Positions 17,407 to 26,682 are shown, numbered from the stretch's first letter. The stretch: 64,000 nucleotides of DNA from Microvirga sp. 17 mud 1-3 (GCF_003151255.1 NZ_CP029481.1:2728001-2792000); one strand, 5' to 3'. Translations and numbers: made by a program. The notes: generated from the sequence alone by a model not told the origin.

Positions 17407-19248
17407 TTAAGGATTTGCCCTATCAGCAGCGCTCATAAAGAACAGGAAGGCAATTACGATCAAGTAGAGCTGGACGCCGCCCAGAACGACGGCGCTATCC
17501 TTAAAGCGCCGCGAAAGAGCCAAACCCGGCACTTCTATGAAACGGTGGAGCAGGACGGCGAGCGGGACGCAAATGAGCAAGCTAGTCAATAAAAAGTAAC
17601 CGTAGACCTGCTCAGAGGAAGCAAAGAGGCCGCTGCTGAGATAACGCTGGGATAGCTGCATTGCCGGAACGTGCAGAAGGTAGATAATGAACGACAGGAT
17701 ACCTGCAGTTCGCAGAAGCCGCCCCGCTTCCCCTCCAAACCCGATTTGCTCCAGCCATCGAGCCGTCGCGATCGATAACCCGAGCAGGGCGATAAATACG
17801 AGACGTTGGATCCCAGAGACAGAAACAGCCTCCGTTACAGGATAGATACCATAATACGCTACGGCCAAGACCATGATAGCCATCCAACCATATCCGGCAC
17901 AAAGCTTGACGGCCCAAGGATAAGGTCGGATCGCCAGGCTGGACAGATTTCTCATCGGCAAGACAGCCAAGGCCATGCCAGCCATAAACACATCGAAATG
18001 CTTAAACACGAGGTATTGGGACCAGCCGACCTCTGCTAACTGGTCCAGTGTTAGGCGAGATACCGCTATTCCAAGGGCAGCAATGGTCGCGGCTCCGATA
18101 AACCGAAGATAGCCGGGGGCGTCCCTCAACCGTCGGACCGAGAGAACGGCTCCGAAGAAAAAGACAGGCATCAGCGCGTAGAACTGGAATTCTGTCGAGA
18201 TTGACCACCACACGCTGTGTTGGACAACACCGTTGAGGATCGCTTGATCGAAGATATAGGTCAGGGACGCATAACGCCACCACGTGCCTGGAGGTAGATC
18301 GGCAGCGAGGGTTGGATATAACAGTGGCCTCGCCGCAAGCACCAGCACAACAACAGTCACAAACACGGGCATGATCCGAGTCAGGCGCCGAAGCCAAAAC
18401 TCCGTGACTGGATTCGCTTTGCTTGAGCCGGCCAAGAGACTCAAGGTCAAGGTATAGGCACTTATAAAATAGAATATTTCGACACCTAAATGCCCATTTG
18501 CCACCAGCCTTTTGAATAAAGGAACATGGGCAAATGCCGGAAGCTGCGAATACCCTGCCATATGGTGGAGGACAACAAGGAGCACTGCGATGCCCCTGGT
18601 GACGTCAATAAACAGCAGCGCTTGACCGGAACTAGGCGTCATCGCCCTGACAAACCGCCCAGCGATTGCAAATACACTGACGACTGCACTCACCAAGGCG
18701 AGTACCAAAGCCACCCTCTTGAATGGAAACCCAGCTCCTTTTAGGTCGATGTGATCGACGATGAAGCTATATTGGCCGATCTCAATAGGCCGGATGCGAA
18801 GGAGCGAGACCGTTGTCTCGCTAGGCAATGGCACCTGAATGCTCTCCGGACCGACCACTTTAGCCGGCGGCTGGACAACAGTTAGCGGCGGCTGATCATC
18901 AAGAAGAATCTCGATTCGGTTGGTGCCAGCAGCATAATTTCCTAGTCCAAGAGTAATAAGCCGGACAGGCTGTGCAGAGGCAAAATGATAGGATATTTCA
19001 GCCTTCGGGTCCCTAGTAAAGGAAGCACGGCTTTCTGAATAGGGCGTGAGGTCAATGAAGTCCCACGTCCCTGTTTTTTGCAGAATCTCATCGGCAATTC
19101 GAATACGATTTCCGCTAGTTTCCAAGAATAAGACAGTTATCGCAATCCAGAAGATTAAGAACCCCGGAAGATAGCTTTTCGTTATTGAGGGCCACCAGAT
19201 CCGAGCCACTGCGAGGCATCCTATGCTTACTGGGAGATCAGCGGGCAT
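17407..19248 (-). CDS. Membrane acyltransferase (acyltransferase 3/OafA family) with an N-terminal extracytoplasmic domain
   Basis: The 613-residue protein has an N-terminal helix (about 27-47) and a beta-rich domain of about 140 residues. About ten transmembrane helices follow from residue 185. The acyltransferase-3 hallmark FIDVTRGIAVLLVVLHHMAG (catalytic His) is near residue 230, and SVWWSISTEFQFYALMPVFF near 345. Such proteins O-acetylate or succinylate sugars of surface polysaccharides or lipids. It is divergent from the C5-epimerase-like gene 162 bp away. The N-terminal periplasmic-type domain is an unusual extension of the basic 350-residue fold. Confidence 0.85.
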   Translation of the reverse strand: MPADLPVSIGCLAVARIWWPSITKSYLPGFLIFWIAITVLFLETSGNRIRIADEILQKTGTWDFIDLTPYSESRASFTRDPKAEISYHFASAQPVRLITLGLGNYAAGTNRIEILLDDQPPLTVVQPPAKVVGPESIQVPLPSETTVSLLRIRPIEIGQYSFIVDHIDLKGAGFPFKRVALVLALVSAVVSVFAIAGRFVRAMTPSSGQALLFIDVTRGIAVLLVVLHHMAGYSQLPAFAHVPLFKRLVANGHLGVEIFYFISAYTLTLSLLAGSSKANPVTEFWLRRLTRIMPVFVTVVVLVLAARPLLYPTLAADLPPGTWWRYASLTYIFDQAILNGVVQHSVWWSISTEFQFYALMPVFFFGAVLSVRRLRDAPGYLRFIGAATIAALGIAVSRLTLDQLAEVGWSQYLVFKHFDVFMAGMALAVLPMRNLSSLAIRPYPWAVKLCAGYGWMAIMVLAVAYYGIYPVTEAVSVSGIQRLVFIALLGLSIATARWLEQIGFGGEAGRLLRTAGILSFIIYLLHVPAMQLSQRYLSSGLFASSEQVYGYFLLTSLLICVPLAVLLHRFIEVPGLALSRRFKDSAVVLGGVQLYLIVIAFLFFMSAADRANP

Positions 19249-19410
19249 ACTCCGAACTGCCTCTAAAGCGCAACAAAAGAATGTTATCGTGGTGTTTACG
19301 CCAGCGACCGAAAGTTAGCTGGGTTGCTCAACCAATTCTGGTCTATTAGATGGTCTGTTTTCGAAAAGCAGGATCTATGATCCACCGGCTTCACTTGCAG
19401 GGCTAGCAAA

Positions 19411-20643
19411 TTGCGCAACAAACATATCTGGGCAGCGACGACTGTTGTGGTCATCGCGATTGGAGCGACTGCCCTTTTTGAACACAGAGCCGACCGCAAG
19501 CTAAAGCGAATGCTAGCTGAGAGCGCAGCGATCATGCTCCAGGTGCGAGACCAACTGGCTACCATCCGGACGAGCACTGATGAAGCCAAGATCAAGCTCT
19601 CGTCTGCTGATGACCTTCAAGGAATTTTGAACGACCTTCAGAGAATCCGCGAGACGTACACTCAAAGGCAGACTGGCCTTGAGAAAGCTGAGCATTATAT
19701 CAATAATATTAAGGGTGAGATCAATCGGCGGCTCGACGTTATTAGCAGCGAGATCACTCGACGCGATGCGACTGTGACGCCTGTGACGGGTCTATCCTGG
19801 ATTGATTTGCACGGTCAGCAAATAAAAATTCTAGAGACTCCACTTCGCTTTGACATAGACGTGTTGAAAGTCGCGTCCCTTCGTCACCCTAAGGGACTTA
19901 AGTACGACCCAAGCAAACTTCCTGTCCCATGGCCGAAGCAGTACGTTGAGCAGTTCAAGCAGGAATTCAATCCATACACATTTGCCAGCAATTGCTCAGC
20001 CGTTGCTCAGCAGATTCGTGAGGGCAATGGAGATTGGATTCAACAGATTACGTATCTCTTGACCCAACTTGCTAAATATACAAATGCCCAGGATGAGATT
20101 TTTTATAATTTTGACTACCAACAGGTCGGGGACATTTTCAAAGCGGGGTGGAAAAGCGCGCTCGGGAATGCTCTTGTTTCTGTTGGCCTACTTGAGATCT
20201 ACGATGCCACAAAGGATGATAAATATCTAAACCTTTCTCGGCGTTACTTGGCACCTCTCACAACAGCCTGGCAAGACGAGGACATCGTTAGATTAGACCA
20301 AGCGAATTACCTTTGGTTTGAAGAAACGCCACCTGCGAATGGTCGGCCAATATCGGTGTATAACGGGCACGTCTACACAACGCTTGCCTTATATCGCTAT
20401 CAGCAGCTCACGGGGGACAAGTCGCTGGAGCCCTATCTTCGAGCTGGCCTTGCGACAGCGGCGCGTTACCTACCGGAGTCGAGACGACCGGGCAAGATCC
20501 CTGTCTATTCACGGTACGACGAAACCCCGGACTACGGCCCATTGCGAGCATATAACCAGGCAAACGCGCTATGGGAGATCACCGGTAACCGCATCTTCAA
20601 AGACCTTGCTGATGGCCTGATGACAGATATCCCAGTTCGATGA
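19411..20643 (+). CDS. D-glucuronyl C5-epimerase-like protein, membrane-anchored
   Basis: The 410-residue frame starts at TTG 19411; an in-frame stop at 19378 excludes an upstream start. It has one N-terminal membrane helix (about 5-25), a coiled-coil-like linker (about 28-115) and an alpha/alpha-barrel domain. The domain matches the D-glucuronyl C5-epimerase C-terminal family: GWKSALGNALVSVGLLEIYD near 249, YNGHVYTTLALYRY near 317, and PDYGPLRAYNQANALWEITG near 373. Known members convert glucuronate to iduronate in heparan-type chains. Here it would face the periplasm and act on an unidentified uronic-acid or other polymer. AT-rich codon use marks it as probably acquired. Confidence 0.75.
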   Translation: MRNKHIWAATTVVVIAIGATALFEHRADRKLKRMLAESAAIMLQVRDQLATIRTSTDEAKIKLSSADDLQGILNDLQRIRETYTQRQTGLEKAEHYINNIKGEINRRLDVISSEITRRDATVTPVTGLSWIDLHGQQIKILETPLRFDIDVLKVASLRHPKGLKYDPSKLPVPWPKQYVEQFKQEFNPYTFASNCSAVAQQIREGNGDWIQQITYLLTQLAKYTNAQDEIFYNFDYQQVGDIFKAGWKSALGNALVSVGLLEIYDATKDDKYLNLSRRYLAPLTTAWQDEDIVRLDQANYLWFEETPPANGRPISVYNGHVYTTLALYRYQQLTGDKSLEPYLRAGLATAARYLPESRRPGKIPVYSRYDETPDYGPLRAYNQANALWEITGNRIFKDLADGLMTDIPVR

Positions 20644-20739
20644 CCTCCCCGTCAGCTCGTCCTTGCTTGTTGTCATGTGGTCGGGCGCCTAAGGTCACTG
20701 CAGTACAATCCATCCCTGCACTGTAGCAATAAGATTCCG

Positions 20740-22290
20740 ATGCGCTTTGTCCTTGCTTTCCTTCTCGCTCTCCTAGCAGCCCCAGCCCTTGCATATGAAG
20801 GTGCTCCTGTCTCTGTCGCTCCGTTGCCCGATGGCAGGATCCTCGTTGCGCGGTACGAGCACCTCGACCGCTACAACCCCGACTTAGGCGACCGGCAGCC
20901 ACTCCGCCCGGTTTTCCCTGAGGGCGTCTCGGCTCACTGGAATCCGACAGGCGTGTACGTTTTCGGCGGCAGAGTTTATGTGGCGAACTACAGTGGCCAC
21001 AACATCCTAAAGGGCACGGTGCAAGGCGACGAATACTGGGTCGAGCAAGTGATCAAGCACCCAGACATGACGAGCCCGGAGAACGTCGCGGTCGATGCTG
21101 ATGGGATCGCGGTCGCGGATTACGACGGCGAAGCAATCTTGTATTTCAACCACGATGGCACACTACGCTGGCGACGGAAGCTGTCTGTGGCCCACGGTGT
21201 CGCCCTTGCCTATGGAAATGTTTACGGCGCGTCACTCTCGCCCGAGGGACTTGTCAAGCTCGATCCACGTACGGGCGATCTCCTAGCCCAGAACACCACC
21301 TACGGCCAAAAAGGGTTCATTTATCCGACTGCGATCTTCTCCGTGAGGGACAGCACATTCCCGGGGGATCTCGCGGTAATCGACGCCAACCGCGGTGCCG
21401 TGATATTCATCGACCGCGACTTGAACCTCATCGAGACCTTCGGGCGTAATTCCCCTCACTTATGGCTGCGGCCCTATGGCGGCGAAATCCTCGGTAACCG
21501 CATGCTGGTGACGGACACGGAAGGCCGGCGACTGGTTTGGTTGACGCCTGGGCGTGACACGATGGTGGCCGCCGATCATGGGCAACGCATCCACGCCGGG
21601 CACGCCCAAGAGCGCGGCGCGGATGGCGCTCAATGTGCCTACATCCCTCTGCCCAGAGCGCCAGGCATCCCGCAGGATATTGCCCTGCGTGGCGGCTGGC
21701 AGGGCGGCTGTGTTGTTCAGGATGGCAAGACCACTTCCCCTACAGTCATCTTCCCAAGAAACAGTTTTCTAGGGTGGCGCCCAACAATCTACTTCAACGC
21801 CCTCTGGGGGGCCACGGTCGAGAAGGACGGCCAATCCTATACCATCTACGGGTCGCCTTCGCGATCTATCTACATGGTCACGGATGGTAGCGATTACGTG
21901 TTCGTACCTCAGGATCCACGTCTCGTGATCTGGGGACCGGATGGCGCCGAGGCGGAACTCCGTCGGATCACCGAAGACGCCCAGTCTGATCTCGCCGCGC
22001 TCAAGGCCTCGTCGGAGCGCTGCGGAAGATTGACGGCGTTCCTGCGCTACGGAGACGTCAAGGGTGAAGACTTGGCGACCACCCTCTCCAACATCACGGT
22101 TTATCCCAGTGCTAAGGCGCTGGCGGAGCGCTGGATCAAGGGCGAGCAGATCACGGATCAAAGCATCGACGATCTTGCCAGGTCGGCAGCCGGCGGCATC
22201 TACATATCGATTGACGACATCGCCATGCTACGCCGGATGGTCGGAACAACTTACGAGAGCGAAGCGGCGCGGTTTCGGGCGTGCAAATGA
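20740..22290 (+). CDS. Secreted beta-propeller (NHL/SMP-30-like) protein
   Basis: Starting at ATG 20740 the protein has 516 residues with a clear signal peptide (RFVLAFLLALLAAPALA). Repeated blades of the type APLPDGRILVARY, GVYVFGGRVYVANYSG and NVAVDADGIAVADYDG indicate a six-bladed NHL or SMP-30-like propeller. The last about 110 residues are helical and end CK. No catalytic residues can be assigned. It follows the C5-epimerase-like gene by 96 bp on the same strand, so the two are probably co-expressed and may act on the same extracellular polymer. Confidence 0.68.
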   Translation: MRFVLAFLLALLAAPALAYEGAPVSVAPLPDGRILVARYEHLDRYNPDLGDRQPLRPVFPEGVSAHWNPTGVYVFGGRVYVANYSGHNILKGTVQGDEYWVEQVIKHPDMTSPENVAVDADGIAVADYDGEAILYFNHDGTLRWRRKLSVAHGVALAYGNVYGASLSPEGLVKLDPRTGDLLAQNTTYGQKGFIYPTAIFSVRDSTFPGDLAVIDANRGAVIFIDRDLNLIETFGRNSPHLWLRPYGGEILGNRMLVTDTEGRRLVWLTPGRDTMVAADHGQRIHAGHAQERGADGAQCAYIPLPRAPGIPQDIALRGGWQGGCVVQDGKTTSPTVIFPRNSFLGWRPTIYFNALWGATVEKDGQSYTIYGSPSRSIYMVTDGSDYVFVPQDPRLVIWGPDGAEAELRRITEDAQSDLAALKASSERCGRLTAFLRYGDVKGEDLATTLSNITVYPSAKALAERWIKGEQITDQSIDDLARSAAGGIYISIDDIAMLRRMVGTTYESEAARFRACK

Positions 22291-22627
22291 GGCACGGCCT
22301 ATTTGCGGGAGCAGCAACTCGGTCGTGACCGAGCTGCTGCTGAAATGCATGTCGTTCAGCTCGCCCCAGGCGCGACTCGACGCTTCGGGCCCGGCTTCGG
22401 AGGAACACGGGGTTCGCGGGGATTGGAACTGTCTCTCCACCGATCTGTAGGGTGACGGGCTCTCAGACCTCAATGGAGGTCTCGCGCTACACGAACACGG
22501 CGTGGCAAAAAGTGCGGACTGAACGGCCGACGGGTGGATTCTCGAAGTCCCATTTTCAGAAGCCGGAGAAACGCGATGGGCCCCAACCCGTAGGATGCCG
22601 AGGAAAATCAAGACCGAAAAGTAAAAA
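22291..22627. other. Gene-free stretch with a long hairpin
   Basis: No gene is supported. GCAGCAACTCGGTC (22311-22324) and GACCGAGCTGCTGC (22327-22340) form a 14-bp stem with one mismatch and a 2-base gap, just after the propeller gene. There is no T-run, so it is a weak terminator or mRNA-end structure. The remainder leads to the tRNA-Phe gene and holds nothing recognised. Confidence 0.5.
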
Positions 22628-22703
22628 TGGTGCCCAGGGGCGGAATCGAACCACCGACACTGCGATTTTCAGTCGCATGCTCTACCAACTGAGCTACCTG
22701 GGC
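22628..22703 (-). tRNA. tRNA-Phe(GAA)
   Basis: The reverse strand gives a 76-nt tRNA with encoded CCA (22628-22630): acceptor GCCCAGG/CCTGGGC, D-arm AGCTCAGTTGGTAGAGC, anticodon loop CTGAAAA with anticodon GAA, and T-arm GGTGGTTCGATTCCGCC. It marks the right boundary of the accessory segment described in the findings. Confidence 0.97.
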
Positions 22704-22910
22704 GTCCGGCGCGGCGCTTGGCCGTTTTTCGTCGGAGGCCGGTTGTATAGTCAGAGCCGCGACGCATGTCCAGCACCCTGAGGCGCCTTCGCGTGGAAAA
22801 TTTTTCGCACTGCACTGGGTCAAGCTTCCGCTCAGGCACACGGCAGCCTTAAGGGATTGCGAAGGCTACGCTTTCCGGCACGGTGCGATATACGTCCGTA
22901 AAGGTGTCGG

Positions 22911-23141
22911 TCAGAATTCCCGGTCACTCTCGTCCCGATCTTCATCGTCCTCGACTGCTGGAATCGCGTAGCGACCCGAAAACCAGCGCTGCAGATCCAC
23001 GTCGGCGCAGCGCTTGGAGCAGAAGGGCCGGAAGTCCGGATTCGTCGGCTTGCCGCAGATCGGGCATTTGCCGCCAGAGGTCTTGGCAGCGGAAGCCTTA
23101 CTGGCTGACTTCTTTGGCTTGTTCTCGTTGGCCGCATTCAT
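22911..23141 (-). CDS. yacG: DNA gyrase inhibitor/zinc-finger protein YacG
   Basis: The 76-residue protein has a basic N-terminal extension (about 1-24) and the YacG zinc finger: KCPICGK (CxxC, about residues 25-31) and RPFCSKRCADVDLQRWFSG (CxxxC, about 38-56), followed by an acidic tail. E. coli YacG binds GyrB and inhibits gyrase. It lies just downstream of maf with 15 bp between them, a conserved pairing in Hyphomicrobiales. Confidence 0.93.
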   Translation of the reverse strand: MNAANENKPKKSASKASAAKTSGGKCPICGKPTNPDFRPFCSKRCADVDLQRWFSGRYAIPAVEDDEDRDESDREF

Positions 23142-23156
23142 GGCGACGTCCTCCGT

Positions 23157-23789
23157 TCAGGCGGCATTGAGCCAGCTGAAGCGGACGGGATAGCCCTCCC
23201 CGTCGAGCAGCGCGACGGTCTCGTAGAGGGGCAGCCCCACCACGTTGGAATAGGAACCGACCAGCTTCACCACGAAGGTTCCGGCCAATCCCTGGATGGC
23301 ATAGCCGCCCGCCTTGCCGCGCCATTCGCCGGACGCAAGATAACGCTCGAACTCGTCCCGCGCGAGGCGCTTGAAGCGCACCCGCGTCTCCACCATGCGC
23401 AGACGCACCCCGTCCTTCGGCGTCACGAGGCAGATGGCCGTATAGACCCGGTGCGCCCGGCCGGAGAGGAGCCGCAGGCAGGCTGCCGCCTCATCCACCA
23501 CCTCGGCCTTGGGCAGGATCCGCCCGCCGGCCACCACCACCGTGTCGGCTGCCAGAATAAAGGATTCCCGCAGGTCGTCCTGGTTGCGGGCGGTGCGGCG
23601 CGCCACCTCCGCCTTTTCCCTGGCGAGACGCTTGGCGAGCTCGCGCGGGTTCTCGGATTTCCGGGGCGTCTCGTCCACGTCCGCCGGGAGGAGCGCATCA
23701 GGCTCGATCCCGGCCTGCTGCAGGAGGGCCAGGCGGCGGGGTGAGGCCGAGGCCAGAACGAGCTTGGGACGCCAGCCGGCATTCGACAT
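23157..23789 (-). CDS. maf: Maf-family nucleoside triphosphate pyrophosphatase
   Basis: The 210-residue protein (start taken at Met12 of the longest frame, as family members begin close to the motif) has [10 protein letters not shown] at its N-terminus. [32 protein letters not shown] and [11 protein letters not shown] follow. Maf proteins hydrolyse non-canonical or methylated nucleoside triphosphates to monophosphates, guarding nucleotide pools. An in-frame ATG at 23822 would give 221 residues. It is cotranscribed with yacG. The usual upstream partner infA is not present here. Confidence 0.92.
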   Translation of the reverse strand: MSNAGWRPKLVLASASPRRLALLQQAGIEPDALLPADVDETPRKSENPRELAKRLAREKAEVARRTARNQDDLRESFILAADTVVVAGGRILPKAEVVDEAAACLRLLSGRAHRVYTAICLVTPKDGVRLRMVETRVRFKRLARDEFERYLASGEWRGKAGGYAIQGLAGTFVVKLVGSYSNVVGLPLYETVALLDGEGYPVRFSWLNAA

Positions 23790-23911
23790 CTCGGGGAGGA
23801 CGCCACGATCTTCTCCAGGCATTGAGGGCCGTCAGCCGGCCCCGCAAACAATCACGATACAGGTTATGGGCTGAACTGCCCCGCCACAAAATGGAACCGC
23901 GAAACGGCGTT

Positions 23912-24751
23912 TCAAGCGTCCGGCGGCGGCACCTCCGGCCCGGCGGTCTCCATGCGCGCCTCCAGCCGCTCCAGGCGGCGGTAGCGCATGACGCTGACCG
24001 GGATCGACGCCAGGAACAGGAACGTGATCACCGTCAGCATCTCGAACGGGAAGCTGACCAGGAGCCCGAAGAGGGCCACCGATACCACGAAGATGGGCAG
24101 CACCCAGTGGCGCGGCACGTATTTGCCGATGGTCTTGCCCGAATAGACCGGGATGGTGGACACCATCAGGAACGCGAGACCCAGCAGATACACGAGAACG
24201 ATCGGCGCCACCGAGGCGTCGACGATGGGCACGCCGAGGAAGTGCAGGTAGATCGGCAGGAGCGACGTGATGGCGCCGGCCGGCGCCGGCATCCCGGTGA
24301 AGAAGTTCTTCTGCCATTCGGGCCGGTTGGGCGTGTCGAGCATCACGTTGAAGCGCGCGAGCCGCAGCACCATCGCGATGGCGAAGACCAGCACGGCGAT
24401 CCAGCCCACCGATTTCAGCTCATGCAGGACGAAGCTGTAGAGCACGAGCGCCGGCGTCACGCCGAAATTGACGAAATCGGCCAGGGAATCGAGTTCGGCG
24501 CCGAACCGGGACGTGCCTTTCAGCATCCGGGCCACCCGCCCGTCGATCCCGTCGAGCGCCGCCGCCACGATGATGGCGAAGACCGCCGGCTCCAGCCGCC
24601 CCTCATAGGCGAGGCGGATGGCCGTCAGCCCGAGGCAGAGTGCCACCAGGGTGATGATGTTGGGCACGATGACCCGGAACGGCACCGGCTTGAACAGCCG
24701 CTTGCGCGGCTCGTCCGGATCGGGCGCGAAGGGAGGAAAAAGATCGCTCAT
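23912..24751 (-). CDS. pssA: CDP-diacylglycerol-serine O-phosphatidyltransferase
   Basis: The 279-residue membrane protein carries the CDP-alcohol phosphatidyltransferase motif (D-G-x2-A-R-x8-G-x3-D-x3-D) in AALDGIDGRVARMLKGTS followed by GAELDSLADFVNFG, around residues 83-115, with several membrane helices after it. It makes phosphatidylserine, the precursor for phosphatidylethanolamine, in the inner membrane. Its usual partner psd lies on the same strand, but about 3 kb away across an inserted segment. Confidence 0.93.
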   Translation of the reverse strand: MSDLFPPFAPDPDEPRKRLFKPVPFRVIVPNIITLVALCLGLTAIRLAYEGRLEPAVFAIIVAAALDGIDGRVARMLKGTSRFGAELDSLADFVNFGVTPALVLYSFVLHELKSVGWIAVLVFAIAMVLRLARFNVMLDTPNRPEWQKNFFTGMPAPAGAITSLLPIYLHFLGVPIVDASVAPIVLVYLLGLAFLMVSTIPVYSGKTIGKYVPRHWVLPIFVVSVALFGLLVSFPFEMLTVITFLFLASIPVSVMRYRRLERLEARMETAGPEVPPPDA

Positions 24752-24836
24752 GCCAAGGTTTTAAGGTCACCCCCTCCGGCCCGCAAGGCCGGCTTTGGTT
24801 TTGCCCTCAACACTTCTGCGGGGAAAACCCCGCCCT

Positions 24837-24938
24837 AAAGCCTCGGGCGTGAAATCAAACTCACGTCCGAGGCTTTAAGCCTTTGTTTTTGAGCATCTTT
24901 TCACGCAAAACCGGTCCCCACTTTTGCGTCCGAGGCTC
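24837..24938. repeat. Tandem palindromic intergenic elements (family A, copy 2)
   Basis: At 24837-24876 AAAGCCTCGGGCGTGA pairs with TCACGTCCGAGGCTTT (one mismatch) around 8 bases. A second unit at 24891-24938 begins GAGCATC and contains CGCAAAACCGG and CCACTTTTGCG. Its core resembles the reverse complement of the first unit at 16972. The two copies differ in the outer arms but keep the architecture. It sits exactly where the inserted Hint segment begins, next to pssA. Confidence 0.8.
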
Positions 24939-26242
24939 TAGCCTCTCACAACCCTCAAAGCCGCAAGGCGGCGGCGCTCCCTACGGTTGAGGTTGGACGC
25001 GAAGGGGCAAGACACCGCAAAGGCCGGCTCGCCATTCACCGCCTGCGCCTCGCCCTCGTCGCGAAGCCCGGCGATCCAATCTGGCAAGTACGGCCTGTCA
25101 TCGAGCGATACCACCCAGTTCTCCTGAAACGGCGCATCCAGCGGCGTGCCGCCCGGCCAGGGTGTGGCGTTGTAGAATCGCCCATCGGCCCCTGTCAGCG
25201 TCCCGTCGGGCCTGATCGTGTAGTTCTGCTGCCGCAGCACCCGCGCCAAGCTCCAGCCTTCGCTTGAGCCGTCCGCTCGCCGCTCGGCGATGCAGACGAT
25301 TCCCGCTCTCACCACGGCCTTGTGCGGTCTGCCCGCCCGGTCGGCAAACAGCACCGTGACAGGCGCATCCTCCTCCGACCCGATCGCCGCTCCGGTACGC
25401 GCGCGCACTAGGACTGGCCCGCCCGTGCGCTCCTCCACAATCGCCCGGTCCCGGCGAAGAACGTCCGCAATCTTGAGCCATTCACCGTTGTCGGAGAGCA
25501 CCACATGGCCCGGCGTCATGCGCAGACCGCGCAGGTCGATGATCGACTTCGTGACATTCTGAAAGGTGCGCCTGACGCGAGCAGGCTTCCTGGCGCCAAG
25601 GCCATCATTGCCCTTGGGATCGAAGGCCATGACAAGATCGTCAGGGCGGACGTCCTGGATCGGCTTCTCCGACCCATCCGCCATCAGAACGGGTGTGTCG
25701 GCGAGGAAGCAATGAACCTCAAGGGACGAGCCCGGCTTATCCCAAGTCGCAGCGCGAATCTCCAGGAGTTTCTCCTTGCTCAGCAGGAGAACACTTTGTC
25801 CTGGAATTGGCTTGGTTATGGAAAGGGGTGGCTGAAGGCCCATGGCAACAGCCAAGGTCTCAATCACCGCATTGCTGTTGCTAATTCCGAGGGATGTTGA
25901 TGTAGAAAATAGCCCTATTACTGGATAACCAATTTCTAGAGCATTGATTTCCTTAGCCGCTAGAGTAGCTGCCGCCATCATTGCCTCGACCTCAGCTCGA
26001 GGTCCGCTGAAAAGCGTCTGCGACGGCATAGTCGGATCATAATTCGGACTCACGCCGGGAATAACAACTGCTTCTATCCTGTTAAGAGTAGAAAGGCCTA
26101 TTGCTCCTCGGACGCCATTAGGCGCTACTGCTAGACCTTCATAGCTTTGTACAATTGTCCCAGTCGAATCCCTTACGCTGATGACGCCATGGGAAGCGAT
26201 GCCGAGTTCTTTTGTAGAATACCCAATCGTCCAATCGCCCAC
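24938..26242 (-). CDS. Hint (intein/hedgehog-like) domain protein with an unclassified N-terminal domain
   Basis: The 434-residue protein has two parts. Residues 1-175 form a domain with SHGVISVRD (His18) and GISNSNAVIETL (about 119-130), reminiscent of papain/NlpC-like folds that carry an N-S-N signature; this is a weak resemblance. From Cys178, CFLADTPVLMADGSEKPIQD starts a Hint domain (block A), with MTPGHVVLSDNGEWL as the block B-like TxxH motif near 245. Hint domains self-cleave at their first Cys. There is no signal peptide. It starts 2 bp after the stop of a secreted cysteine-rich protein, so the two are translationally linked. Codon use in the N-terminal half is AT-richer. Confidence 0.75.
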   Translation of the reverse strand: MGDWTIGYSTKELGIASHGVISVRDSTGTIVQSYEGLAVAPNGVRGAIGLSTLNRIEAVVIPGVSPNYDPTMPSQTLFSGPRAEVEAMMAAATLAAKEINALEIGYPVIGLFSTSTSLGISNSNAVIETLAVAMGLQPPLSITKPIPGQSVLLLSKEKLLEIRAATWDKPGSSLEVHCFLADTPVLMADGSEKPIQDVRPDDLVMAFDPKGNDGLGARKPARVRRTFQNVTKSIIDLRGLRMTPGHVVLSDNGEWLKIADVLRRDRAIVEERTGGPVLVRARTGAAIGSEEDAPVTVLFADRAGRPHKAVVRAGIVCIAERRADGSSEGWSLARVLRQQNYTIRPDGTLTGADGRFYNATPWPGGTPLDAPFQENWVVSLDDRPYLPDWIAGLRDEGEAQAVNGEPAFAVSCPFASNLNRRERRRLAALRVVRG

Positions 26243-26244
26243 GA

Positions 26245-26682
26245 TTAGTACTTTCTATCTTTGTAATAAGGGTCAAATTCGTAACCAAATTTTATCTTTA
26301 TTTTCGGACAATTAGATCGGCCAAAATCAACCTTGACCTCCCATGATTGCCTAGCAATATTCGGGGTGAACTGGCCCATAAGATATTTAAATCTGCTGGT
26401 CTGACAAACCTTGTTGCGACACACAAACCCTGCTTCCAGCAACTCTTGAACATCGCGGCGTCCACAAAATTTCGAGAAATACGGCTTTAACTCTGAAATG
26501 ACGTACTCTTCTTCAGGAATTGACTGTCTTTTCAGGAGTAATCTATCGAATTCGCTATCAATAAAATTACTATGAATTTCATATACTTGGGCTAATGCCC
26601 TTGGCTCTACGAAGCAAACAAAAGTCTGCGTCGCCAGAACAGCGCAGGTCCATCGTCCTAGACCCGTTTTTGAAGACGACAT
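26245..26682 (-). CDS. Secreted four-cysteine protein, paralogue 2
   Basis: Taken from the ATG at 26682 (the frame also has an ATG at 26712), the product has 145 residues. It has a signal peptide ending ALAQ, then VYEIHSNFIDSEFDRLL, and conserved cysteines in KFCGRRD, GFVCRNKVCQTSRF and SNCPKIKIKF. It is clearly paralogous to the protein at 27202-27603, both in the signal peptide (GRWTCAVLATQTFVC) and in all four cysteines. It lies 2 bp upstream of the Hint gene. No family was recognised. A secreted partner, inhibitor or substrate of the Hint protein is an inference from position. Confidence 0.72.
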   Translation of the reverse strand: MSSSKTGLGRWTCAVLATQTFVCFVEPRALAQVYEIHSNFIDSEFDRLLLKRQSIPEEEYVISELKPYFSKFCGRRDVQELLEAGFVCRNKVCQTSRFKYLMGQFTPNIARQSWEVKVDFGRSNCPKIKIKFGYEFDPYYKDRKY

